Assembly (NCBI GenBank): GCA_027600665.1
Contig: JADGJL010000045.1
Coordinates: 1-56,641 of the forward strand
Direction: 5' to 3'
Length of the DNA stretch: 56,641 bases
Source of the DNA: Irineochytrium annulatum
Taxonomy: Eukaryota; Chytridiomycota; Chytridiomycetes; Chytridiales; Chytridiaceae
Below the pieces are notes generated by a model. It ran no database searches. It had not been told where the DNA came from and was given only the letters and a program-made list of their open reading frames with translations. The translations under genes were made by a program, and so were the position numbers. Every line of letters starts with the position of its first letter. The first letter of the stretch is position 1. Shown here one piece after another: positions 1 to 10,667 of this stretch.

Positions 1-1239
1 CCCCCCCACCCCCCCCCCGCCGCCCCCCTCCCTGCCGCGGCCTTCGCCCTCTTCGACTCCTCGTCCGGCCAGTCCGCCCTGCAGACGGGGCACGTGATGC
101 CCTGCCTCTTCGCCAAACAGTTCCCCTTCCACGCCTCGAAGCACTCCCTGTGCAAGGGGTTGCCGCATGAGTCGGGACAGTACACGAGCGGATCGGCGCC
201 GGGTGCCGTGGACATGGTCTCGTAGCAGATCGGGCAGTTGTCGTCGCCCGACGGAGGGCGGCGGGGGACCTTGCCCACCGGTTCTTCGTCGCCGTCGGCC
301 GGTTTGGGGGCGGCGTCTTCGACCTCGGCGCCCAGGGATGGGATGCCGGTGGCCTTTGTGAAGGCGGCCTGGAGGCGTGCCGAGGCCACGGCTGCGGGGT
401 CGGGTGCGGCGTGGGCGAAGATGGCGCGGCGGTCCTCGGCCGTGAGGCGTTTCGCGACGACGAGAGGGGAGTCCGGGTCCATGCGGAGGACGCGGCATTT
501 GATGAAGATGAGGTGCTTGCAGGGGCGGGTAAAGTCGGGGCACGTCTGGATCCAGATGTAAGGAACAAAGAAGCTAGAAGACACTACTTACGCAAGTGGG
601 CGTCTCCCTGATGTGGACGCTATATATCTGCAATCACGTGTCAACGCAGGGCCTCAATAACAACGTGCAGTTAGCACTTACGTTCCCCTTGGACCCTAGA
701 ACGGAATACCTCTCCTCGATATCCGAAATCCTCTCCCTGGAGACCATAAACATCCTTTGCGTCAACGCGCGGTCGATCCGCCCCGGCATCCCCGTCCTCG
801 GCTTCGGCTTCGGCTCCTTCTTCGGCTTTGGCTCCTTCGGCGCCTTGGGGGCCGCCTTCTTCCTCTTGGGCTTCGGCTCCTCAAACTCCTCCGCGTTCTC
901 CTCATCGTCGTCGGCTCCGCCTTTCTTCCTCGAAGGGGCTTTTCTCTTCTTGGGCTTCGGCTCCTCGACTTCGTCCCCCTCATCAGCATCGTCTTCATCC
1001 TCTTCCTCAGCTCGTCTCTTCTTCTTGGAGCTCGTCGCCTTGGTCCGTGAGGTGGCAGGAGACTTCGCCTTCGAGACCATGGTGGAAGTAGTACCCCCCG
1101 CCCTACCGCGAGTGCTGGCCCGCGTCACCCTCTTGGTCTCGACCTCGGGCCCCTGATCATCCAGGGCCTCGGCGGCCTTCCTCTTTCTGGTCGTCGAGGT
1201 GGATGCGCTTCCAACGACGGCCTTCTTCTTTACTGGCAT
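1..1239 (-). CDS. SWIM and RING zinc-finger protein (3' end off window)
   Basis: The start is the ATG at 1239. Exons read 1239-682, 627-592 and 545-1, all in phase; the middle exon is only 36 nt. The first ~130 residues are low-complexity and strongly basic/acidic (KKRK and EEPKPKK runs), suggesting a nuclear protein. Next comes a SWIM finger, GNIYSVHI...TCTCPDF...CKH, giving the CxC-x(n)-CxH pattern across the exon 2/3 join. After about 100 residues there is a RING-type finger: CPIC, then C...C, then HRECF and a final CPVC pair. The combination of SWIM followed by RING is known in small fungal and animal proteins thought to act as E3 ubiquitin ligases; substrate specificity is unknown. The frame is still open at base 1 in a G-rich (plus-strand C-rich) stretch, so the C-terminus is missing. 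The domain call is confident; the ligase role is inference. Confidence 0.8.
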
Positions 1240-1526
1240 TTTTGGAGGTGCCTCAAGCCGCTAACTGAATAATAATCTTGTGGTGATGGTAAGATCGTAA
1301 GGTGCATCATAAACCATGTATATGCAGGTACAGAGAAAGACAGCATTTAGTCATACTTAAAGAAGAATAACGGTGGTTAAGAACACGAAAGTGGAAGATG
1401 AAAACAAATCGAAGAAACAAATAAAAACTTGAAAAGAGGGATTGGGATCAAAGTCAAGTACAAAATATGTCGTGTTCGCCATCTCTATTCGGTCAGCAAG
1501 GCGCAAAAAAGGCAAGCGTCCCAATT
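1240..1526. other. intergenic spacer, SWIM-RING / septin
   Basis: This A/T-rich spacer lies between the septin stop and the start of the SWIM/RING gene, both read on the minus strand. It must hold the septin 3' UTR and the SWIM/RING promoter. I see no clear TATA box or other element. Confidence 0.4.
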
Positions 1527-3399
1527 TTACTCGTCGTCTTCGCCCTCCCTGCGTCGACAAGAGGTTATTCAGTAATCTAATAGCGAGTAAGCATAGCAGC
1601 TATAACTCACCCAGCCTGAGAAGAAAGCTTTTCGGTACGGTAGTTCTCGTACCTATATCGCAAAAGCAAACACCCCCAAAGTTAAAACCTGATTCACAGT
1701 CTCTCAAGAGCAAACACATACAAGATATCGTGCGTGATCTCCTTCAAGTCCTGCAGGTGGCTCGAAAGCAGCATGTACCGAAGCTTGGAGAAGTCGCAGT
1801 GTTTCGAGTTGTCGACCTCCACGACTCCCCATGGGTATTGCCGGCACCTGACCCGCCTTCCGTTCACGACAACCTCCTCCTCGCTTCCCACAACCGCGAA
1901 CGGCAAGAGTGACTGTTTGTAGAGGTGGAAACGTTCAGTTAGGGACAAAGCACGACGCCGATGGGTTCACGACGTGATTGGCGTAGTCCCAAAAAATTCT
2001 ATCCGTTCCTCTTCCTGGATTCTACAAATCTTTTCCTTCCTACCCCGACTCTTCATCACCGTCCAGTCCCTCATCCTCTTTCTCCTCATCTCCAAAATTC
2101 CTAACACATACCCTCAACTCATTGTTCTCCTCAATGGTCTCCTCCTCGTCCTCCTCCTCGTCATAGGGGAAGTTGTAGATCGGGATCTTGTAGTGGGCGA
2201 TGTCCTCCATCACGTGCTTCTTGAACGTCGCGAGCTCCTGAGGCGTCACGGAATCGGATTTCGCGATGACGGGGATGATGTTTGCGCGGGGTCCGAGCTT
2301 GCGCATGAACTCGATGTCGATCTCGCGGAGGGCGTGGCCGGTGGGCGAGATGAAGTAGATGATTGCGTGGATGCGGTTGTCTGTTTAAGAAGTGAGGAAG
2401 ATTAGGTTTCGGGACCGGAAAGGAAAAAGAGCGGACCGACCTTGGAATTTCGGGTTACGCTAAGAAAATGATCATGGCGCGCGTTAGAAACTTTATTGCT
2501 GAACTTTAAAATACCTTGATCCTCGATTCCTCGGCAAGAATGTCGTCGTACTGCTTCTCGATGTACTCGAGGATCTCGCTGAACCTAAACAAGCCAGTAA
2601 GAACCAAAAAGAATCCGTCCAACTGAAACAAACCCTTTCTCGTTGTTGATGTTATCACCGAAGCCCGGAGTGTCGATAACTGTCAGCGACAGCTTGATTC
2701 CATCCTCCTCCATTTCTAAAAAGCGAATATCAATCAGCACATCTCTCCTCCTTCCTCCCTTAATCCTCCCAGCAACCACCATAACCATCATAGATATCCT
2801 CCAAACCTCCAAGAACTCCTCAACATCGCCCAGCATCCACTCCCACAATCTCGTAACTCTCTTTCACATTCCCCGCTTCCAAATCCCTGAACATCTTCCA
2901 AACCTCCAGGCATTTTTTTGTGAATGCTCACCAACAGTAGTGGGCGTGATCGCCACAGTCTTCTCCGCGGCGGCCTTCTCCGAGTTCCCGTGATCCTTCC
3001 TCGGCAGCACCGGTGACTCGCACAGCGTGTTCACAAAGGTCGTCTTCCCACACCCGCTCGGCCCTGTAGTTAACATGAGCATACGATTAACGAACGTCTC
3101 AAAAACGGTGAAGAGGCGAGGAGGGACTTACCGACGACCATGACGGTGAAGACGAGGCCCTTCTTGACGGTCTTGCGACGAATCGTGGTGGCCTGTGTCC
3201 GTGCCGGAAGCGAGGTTAGATCATCGTGCCAAGTTCGTCGCCTCCGCATCAGACCCCCGGCCAACGATCGCCGGCGGCTTCCAGCTCCAGCTCCACACCA
3301 TCTCCAGAGGGCCGCCCCCGGCATGCCCCCCCCGTCTTCTCCCGGGGATCCGCCGACGAGGCAGGAGGTAGATCATACCAGGGGAGATCGTGTCGACAT
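1527..3399 (-). CDS. septin, Cdc11/AspA type
   Basis: Ten phase-consistent exons (3399-3379, 3192-3132, 3063-2932, 2715-2634, 2584-2515, 2459-2441, 2380-2112, 1912-1722, 1652-1611, 1548-1527) give 302 residues. Septins are filament-forming GTPases at the cell cortex and septum. Visible are the polybasic stretch RRKTVKKG, the P-loop [10 protein letters not shown], the G3 motif DTPGFGD, the G4-like AKSD, and the septin-unique segment ending VENY-like at [10 protein letters not shown]. The sequence pattern ([28 protein letters not shown]-like) fits the Cdc11/AspA group best. The product is short: it stops seven residues after the last conserved motif, with no C-terminal coiled coil, whereas family members usually run to ~350-420 residues. 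The start is chosen because MSTRSPL splices straight to the basic region. The same frame is open upstream to an ATG at 3867, so a 156-residue N-terminal extension cannot be excluded. Confidence 0.88.
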
Positions 3400-4062
3400 G
3401 GCGGCTGGCTGGTCCCTCTCCTTGGTGGTGGCAAAAATGAAAGAAGACGGAGAGGGTTTCACAAGCGACCGTTGGCCTTGCGGTCGACCAGTAGCAGCTC
3501 GAGGGACGACCTCGGAGACTGGAGACTGGAGACCGGCCGGGACGAACTCGCTGCCGCGATGGACCGTCATCGAGTTCGCGATGCGATCGAGCGAGGCGGC
3601 GCGCTGGCGTCTGCATGCATCATCCACGCTGTGAGCCTGCCCAGCGGGGGAGGCCGGAGGCGCCTGTCGCTGGAGAGGACGACCTTCCCGGATGGCCTCT
3701 TGGCCTTCGCGAGAGACTGTTTGCGGCCTGAGGCTCGGTGCCGTTGTCGATGAGGGCTTGGTCAACCTCGCCTCTTTATTAGCGCTCGGAATGCTGGCGC
3801 TCGCGGTCGAAGCGATTTGCCCTGCTTGTGCTGTATTCTGTCTGAGAGCTATGGATGCGACGGACAATCAGCAGTATCGAGCTGGATCCTGTACTTTTTG
3901 GGTGCAACTTGTCGAAGTATGGTCCTGCAATGAAGTGACGGTGCTTTCAGCATGAGCTTACTTTAAGCATCACAATAGAAATACATATTTGTACTATTAA
4001 TTTGGTCGGCTCGACACTAATCTGCCTGCGCATAAAACAAACGCGCCATTCCTACGTATATC
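3400..4062. other. intergenic / possible septin 5' leader
   Basis: This stretch separates the 3' end of Nup43 from the septin start. Its left part is GC-rich and stays open in the septin frame (ATG at 3867), with a Ser/Ala/Arg-rich, low-complexity translation that resembles no domain. I treat it as 5' leader and promoter unless transcript data show otherwise. Confidence 0.35.
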
Positions 4063-5576
4063 TCATATCTCCAACTCGGTTAAAAACACGGCCGACGTGT
4101 CGCCAACAACGACCGCGAGGCCGTTCTCGGGATGGCAGTCGATCGAGTTTATTGGCAGGCGATTTCGCGGGCTCTGTTTTTACCATTGAGTCTATCATTC
4201 TGACAAAGTAACTTGGTCGTAAACTCACATCAAATCGCTTGAATTTGTTATGCTCAAACACCCTCTGATCAGCATTGATTGCGTCGCTCCACTGCACGAC
4301 GGACGCCGTCGAGTCCTCCGAACACGACAGCACCATGCCAGCGCCCAATGGGTGGAACATGACCTCCCATACTGTTTCGAGCATTAACTCTTGCAATCAA
4401 AATCAAAACGCTAACCATCCGCCGTGTGCGTGTCGAAGACCTTGATCTCGGGTTCGGGACGACCCCGGAGGTCCCATACTTTTGTGGAGCCGTTTTGGTT
4501 TCCCGTCGCTATTCGAGTAAACTTATACCAAGCTCAGTCAGTCCGTTTTGCTGGGAGAAATTGCGCTGTACCTCGCCCGGATGAACGGCTATGCAGTTTA
4601 GCGGTACATATTTCTCCGTGGGGCTGTCCGGTTGGTGTTGATTTAAAGGAAAAGCTTGAAAATCACTTACTCATAAAAGGATTGTGCCATTTTCGGTGAT
4701 CTCCGATCAAACAGCTTTACTCGCCCGGAATCCGTGCAAATGATCTTTGCAACAAATTAGCTCAAAACGGAGAATGATACTCGTCAGGAACTCACAAAAT
4801 CGCTCGCGGACCTCCATCGAATGCCCGTTATACTCGAGCTGTCCGCATTTAATATCGCCCCCGTCGTCCCGTTCCCGTGCAAATTGCTCAATATGATATT
4901 CCCGTCAGCCCCAACTGCATTTTCGACTCAGCTGTGATGACTAGCAAACGTCCACTCACTTGACGCAATCTCCGGATCGCTAGAATTCGGCTGCACCGCG
5001 ACGCCAACACAAGCCGCCTCCATGTCCTCCCTCTCTTCCCTTTTGCCCGTCTCTGTATCACCGACCCTCTCAGTCCCCTTCCTCACAAACTCCTTGAACC
5101 CATGCAACCTCTGCCGTCCGACACACTTTATATTCCCTGTCCCCCCACCATCGCTCTCGACCCTGTGCACCGCGACCTCCCCATTGCTGCTCGCGCTGAC
5201 CAACACGAACCCGCGGGCGGCCGTCGTCGCGCTCTCCCCCGCGCCAACAAACGCGAGATCCAGCACCTGACCCCGATGCGGCACGGATCTTACGGGCTCC
5301 GCGATCCATTCCGAGAGGGGAGCGGCGACGTGCGTCCCTGTCGAGCGTTCGGAATTCCAGAGGGTCAGTTGCGGCGTTGCGGTGTCGCAGGTCCCCGTGA
5401 CAAAAGAGAGGACGTCGGAGTTCTGGCGCGGGGTCCAGCGGACGCGGGAGAAGCTGCCCTGGAATTCAACTTAAGTACCAGCGAACGGAACAGGAAGTTG
5501 GGGGAGAACGGACGCGGGGTAGGATTACCTTTGAGGTGAAAAAGCTAAAGGATTCGGAGGTCGCCGCGACGACCAT
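4063..5576 (-). CDS. NUP43: nucleoporin Nup43, WD40 propeller
   Basis: Eight exons in phase (5576-5529, 5458-4960, 4914-4796, 4744-4671, 4623-4572, 4521-4416, 4371-4229, 4173-4063) give 383 residues, almost the length I recall for animal Nup43 (about 380). Nup43 is a seven-bladed WD40 subunit of the outer-ring Y (Nup107-160) complex of the nuclear pore. Recognisable segments are the N-terminal KGSFSRVRWTP, the blade with HRGQVLDLAFV, NADSSSITGIRW, SDSGRVKLFD-like and VPLNCIAVHPGE, the blade with STKVWDLRG, and VWEVMFHP...SCSEDS. The C-terminal LPINSIDCHPE...VVGDTSAVF also matches. One blade contains a ~45-residue Gly/Glu/Lys-rich loop insertion (near 5000-5130). Budding yeast lacks Nup43, so its presence favours an early-diverging lineage. 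The gene diverges from NRDE2. Confidence 0.85.
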
Positions 5577-6011
5577 TGCGCCGAGGTTGGACTGTGAGAG
5601 CGGGCTGATGTGACCTAGACTAGCAGGGTTGGGCCGCGAAGAGACTTAACTTCGGACGGCGTCTTTATTCGTAGCTGGTGGCTTGTACTTACAAGCCTTC
5701 AAGCCTTTTTTTTTTGGAATTCTATGAAGAGGCGAGTACAGAAAAGGATCAAAAGCAGTAACAATAGTAATATTAGATAAAGTGGCATTGCTCCTTTTTT
5801 CAAGTTTAATCTTTTTTTTAAAAATAAACTCGTGACGAAATAGCGGACTTGGGGTTCATATACTCGCAAAACCAGGCGGAGATGGATGTCCACGAGCACA
5901 TACTCGGCCTCATCTTCAGCGAGCTCGACCCGGCAGCCGTCCGCGACACGGGCACAGCTGTGGCTACTAGAACATCTAATTCAGTCGTCAAATTCTTGAA
6001 TAATCATTTGA
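5577..6011. other. divergent promoter region Nup43 / NRDE2
   Basis: The 435-bp spacer carries T- and A-rich runs around 5705-5825, typical of a nucleosome-depleted bidirectional promoter. A short plus-strand ORF (5849-6064) overlaps the NRDE2 start in another frame. Its translation (EMDVHEHILGLIFSELDPAA) looks unusually protein-like, but no splice links it to either gene. Confidence 0.4.
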
Positions 6012-9000
6012 ATGGAACGGCAGGAGGGCTTCCTTGGCTCGTCCCTCTTCCCGAGCTTCTCTAAGAAGCCGCCGGCGGACGACGACGAGGACGAGGACCT
6101 CGAACGCGCGGGCATCGACGACGGAGTCTATCAGAGCATTACCAGCAAGCCCACGTCGGCGCCCGCGCAGCCCGAGCAAAAATCGCAGTTCCCGTCGTTC
6201 TCGTCGTTTCCATCGTTCAGTTCGTTTTCTGCGCCGAAGGAGGAGTCGAATGCAACGGAGACACGCCTTAAAAAGTTCGTCGACGTTCTACTTGCATCAA
6301 CTGACGCGTAAGAAATCCGACAGTCGCGAGAGTGAGAGGAACGACCGTCGAGATCGCGCGTCGGACGACCGACGGTACGTCGACGGAGATCGTGGGCGCG
6401 GCGAGAGCCCGTCGCGGACGTCAAAGCGGAAGCGGTCGCGCGAGAGGAAGGATGAAAAAGGGAAGAAGAAGGAAAAGAAGAAAAGGAGGAAGCACGCAGA
6501 TGCAAATGATGTGAGCATGCGATGGTGCGCATGCTTTGAATGTAACATATATTGTTTGTGCAGGAAAACACGGAGCCGCAACTCACGTCGGGAATGGGGG
6601 TGTTCTACTATGATAGACGAGGTGATCCGGGTATGAGGACATATGAGAGCATGAAGGCGTCGGATGTACCTGGGTACTTCCGGAAAGGAGGTAAAACCTT
6701 GGCGCATACATTGTCGATGTTTTACCGTTGCACCAGACAGAGTTTTGGGGGCATCGATCGCCTACCGGTTAGACAAAAGGGCCGGTAAGTTCGGCAATGG
6801 CTTCGTTTTGCACGGCCCTGGCGCGTTAAAGGTATGCGCCACTCTTGCTCTTGCATGCGACTCACTTCGGTTTTAAGAAAATCACCTACGACGACTTCCG
6901 CAAGGCGCTGCGCGTGCGCCCGACGAACGTGAAACGGTTGATGACAATGCACAAGGAGAAGGGGAACGATCATGGCGTCGAGGAGAACCTGGACTTTATC
7001 TCTTTCAAGGACGCCGATAACCCTCTTAACCGGCTCGATCAGCTGCGCTTCATCGACGATGAGGGGAGTGTAAACGTGAATGAGAACCCGGAGTACCTGA
7101 GGCGGACGCAGGAGATCAATCGGCAGCTAGGGAAGGTAACGATACTATTAGGGAACATCAAGCTGACGTGTCGTTCAACAGAATAACAAGGACGTCGACA
7201 CATGGCTCAAGCTCATCAACCTCCAGGACACCTTACTCGACTCCGCGTCTAAATCCCTCCGCACTGTCGTCAACGAGAAAAAGCTTGCGATCTTCAAGCG
7301 CGCCCTCGAGGAGCTTCCCTCTAACGAGCTCCTCCTCGCGCGATGCATGGAGTGCTGCGCCGAGACATGGGATACGGCGTCGCTACTGACGGAGTGGGAT
7401 AGGGTGCTGAGAGCCAACCTGGGCTCCATCGTGTTGTGGGAGAAGTATCTGCAGTTCCGACAGACGAATTACACAAGCTTCACGGTTTCCGGGTGTGTGG
7501 AGGTGTTTGAGGAGTGCATGGATGTGCTCATTGGGAATGAGGGGGAAAGTCAGTTCGTTTTTCCGTGGTGGAGATTGACTGAATTTTTGTCGAAGATCCC
7601 GAAACGCAGGAGTCGATCATGTTGTACGTCTTCACACGAGCTTGTTTCATGTTGGCGCAAGCAGGATTTATGGAGCGAGCCATTGCACTATTTCAGGCCA
7701 TGATTGAGTTCTCGTGCTTTTGTCCTGCGGCCTACGAAAATGTCCCTCTGGAGAAGCGTTTAGATCTTTTTGAGACGTTTTGGGAAAGTGAATGCCTTCG
7801 TTTTGGTGAAGAGGTGAGGCGCTGTTAATGGAGTACAACATATAATGGTGGCAGGGTGCTACAGGATGGAAAGAGAACTTTATGGACCCGACTCCTGCAC
7901 AGACTACGCTTGCTTCTACCCTTGCTTCCCAGGAAGTTGCTCTTCTGGACGATCAAGGTAGCGTTAACATTATGCTTCCTTGTTTGATTATTGTTCAGAT
8001 GAGTTTCAGGATTGGTGTCGTCGGGAGATCGTCGAGGAGTACAAAGGATGGCTCCCGCTGCGGTCGGCCGAAGAAGAAGGTGCAAAGCTGGGGTATATTT
8101 TATTTCTCACGAGTTCTTGCAGAAAACGAGGAAGCATCAGACCCTTATCGCACGATATTGTTCTCCGACCTGAGAACGTTACTGTTTAACGCAAAACTGC
8201 AATCAACGCGAACCCAGCTGGTTGCCTCTTTCTTGAACCTACTATCGTCCTCATTCAATGCCGGCGTGTCTTCAAGCTCGCGCTGGATGGTCGACCCATT
8301 TCTCCATGGCGAATTAGCGGCGGAGAGCGTCACCGGCCTGTTTTTCCCTAAGGACAAGGGCCCGCCTGCGGAGGAGGAAGAGGAGGAGATTATGAAGGGA
8401 TGGACGTTCCCGATCAAGTCCTTCCCGATGATCGTTAGCGCGGAGGAGGGGGATAAGTGGTTTGCCGTTATGGACGCGCGCGAGAAGGCCTTTGTGGAGG
8501 CGTCGGGTGACGGAAGGAAGGACTTCATTAAGTATTGGTTACCATTCGTGGCATATCTAACGTTAATTAGGAATGTGTTGCAGCAAGCAAGACCGGTCAT
8601 TAATGATGACGGGCTCGCTGTACCGGCGCTCTTTGCATTTGACGCCGCTTTAGAAACGAAAACGTAAGCGCAATCCTAATGATCTCATCTGAAGGTTCCA
8701 GAATGGTTAAGGCGGAGGTGGAGTCGATGGAAATGGAAAAAATGAAACTATTGCAAGCTGAGGAGAAGAACTTGCCGCTGTGGAATACATATGCGAGGTT
8801 GCTGGAGGCGAAAGGCAACAAGAAAAGTATCGGACAGGTGCGTCCAAGGTTTTGATCACACATGTTGACGTCACACAGGCCCGGAAAGTCTACCGAAAGG
8901 CGATCGAGGGATACGGCTCTTGGGATAAGAAATATCATCACCTGCGGCTTGCTGCCCCCTTGCTCCACCTTTCTCTGGCGGAGTTGGAGTTGGACGTTAA

Positions 9001-10236
9001 GAAGAAGCATGCCGATAGGACGGACGCGAAGGATACCGACGGTGATGATGACAAAAAGCAGTTGAATGCGGCTTTGATCGCCCTCGCCGCTATTGATGAT
9101 ACGGATCTTGGTAAGAATGAAAATCGTTTTACGCCGTTCCTGATGTTTTTTTAAGTCAATAACAAGGTCGCTATCGCGAGTCCGACCGAAATCTTGAAAG
9201 CTCGACGGGTAATATTCTACCGATATGCTAAAATTAATGGATTTTTCCGCTCGCCCGTACCCTCTCTCCTTCCCAGATGTATCAAGATTTTGTCGAGAAC
9301 TTTCAATCCACTCAGGATGCGGCACTTTCGCCAGCGCTTCTATCCTCGATTTACAAGGTAGCCTGTGCCGCTCTCTTTGAATACGTCACTCAGGGGCTGG
9401 CCAACAACGGCCTTGACATCCAAGGCCTCGACGCTGGCCTGAAGGTTTATGATGCCATTCTTGCGCGATTCCGACCTGTCCCTACCGCGAGAAACGGGTC
9501 CGATCCTTCTTCGCGTGCTATCGATGAGGCAGGTGGACCGGTGGAAGAAGTCATCCATCAGCTGCGGGCAAGGTTTTTGATGAGGCATTCGCAACGCGGA
9601 GGCGCTTTTAGGCCGGCGATGTTGAGGGAGGCGCTCGAGAATTCGCTCGAGGTGTTCCCGAATAACACGGGCCTGTGGATGGCGTACCTGTGGAATGAGG
9701 TTCGGATGAAGATTGAGAATCGGCTACGTCGGACGCTTGACGGGTTTCTGACACGGTTAGTTGCTTCACGTTAGCACGAACTTCTTACATTAATTACAGA
9801 AAACCATCGCACTTGGTGTGGCTTTTCACGATATGGGCCGAGTTAAATCAAAAAAAAAACTTCAATGTTAATTCGGTGAGGGCATTGTTTGAGAGGGCCG
9901 TTGAGTCGCAAAGGTATGTGTAGTCTTATGTCTTTGTTGGTTAATTTGGATGGACCTGCAGCGGGAGGCATTCAATTTCGTTGTGGTATCTATATATCAC
10001 GTTCGAAGCGTCGGAAGTGGGACCTACGAAAGCAAAGCCGCTTTTTTTCCGAGCGATTCGTGAATGTCCTTGGGCCAAACGTAGGCGGCAACGTTTCTTT
10101 TTAATCTCTAATCCATTAAGCGTTGTACCTACTCCCTTTCCGGACTCTTCGGTCGGCCTTCGACAACGATGAGCTTGTAGAAATCATGGCTCTGATGGAG
10201 GAAAAGGAGTTGCGGGTCCGCCTACAGATGGGCTAA
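6012..10236 (+). CDS. NRDE2: NRDE2/Nrl1, nuclear exosome-linked RNA factor
   Basis: NRDE2 (Nrl1 in fission yeast) binds the exosome helicase Mtr4/Mtl1 and acts in nuclear RNA surveillance, splicing-linked decay and R-loop control. The ATG at 6012 directly follows an in-frame stop. The protein begins with the typical LFPSFS-like patch, an acidic stretch, then a long RS/K-rich region. The conserved Mtr4-contact type segment follows (GVFYYDRRGDPG...YESMKASDVPGYFRKG, near 6600-6690). The rest is HAT-like helical repeats: KLAIFKRALEELPSN, LARCMECCAETWD, LWEKYLQFRQ, RACFMLAQAGFMERAIALFQ, ETFWESE. The end, FFRAIRECPWAK...LMEEKELRVRL, matches the family C-terminus. About fourteen short introns (43-60 nt) separate the exons, and every junction I checked keeps phase. 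The frame stays intact through a nine-A run near 9850. Total length is about 1,000 residues, as expected. Confidence 0.9.
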
Positions 10237-10667
10237 ATCCTCCCTTTTTCATGTGGTTCTCGTTGATGTACACGGCAAACAAAGGCTTCCGACCCCGGTT
10301 ATATTATCAATTCCAAGTTACATCCGCGAAACCCTCCGACACATTATTAAACAATAAAACTTAACTATATAAAAAGAAGCTGCAGTCCGAGCAAATTTTG
10401 CTGCTAAGCTTCAAAGCCACCGGTCTTGATATCAATTGCTAGTAAGGGCGACAGGGTAAGACGGAAATGGAGGAACTAAAGCAGAAGTGATCGAAGACGA
10501 ACAAGGCAACGAGGATGAAGGTTGAAACAAGCTTGCCATACACATCTGGATCATGTTGCATGGTGCATGAAGTGAGATGTAATCTGATAAAAAATGGAAA
10601 AGTAAAGAAAGCTGCTAGGTAACTATTGTATCAAGAATCTAAGTGGACTCCAAATAATTGCTCATTA
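10237..10667. other. convergent 3' spacer NRDE2 / Pat1
   Basis: This A/T-rich region lies between two converging genes and should contain both 3' UTRs. I see no ORF, RNA gene or repeat in it. Confidence 0.5.

Noticed and set aside
1..40. C-rich left end and G-rich right end of the window, suggestive of telomere strand bias.
   Set aside because: There is no repeating telomeric unit, and the left end is inside the open frame of the SWIM/RING gene.
3226..3753. A 175-codon plus-strand ORF opposite the septin 5' region.
   Set aside because: It overlaps septin exon 1 and its intron on the other strand and reads as Pro/Arg/Ser-rich shadow sequence.
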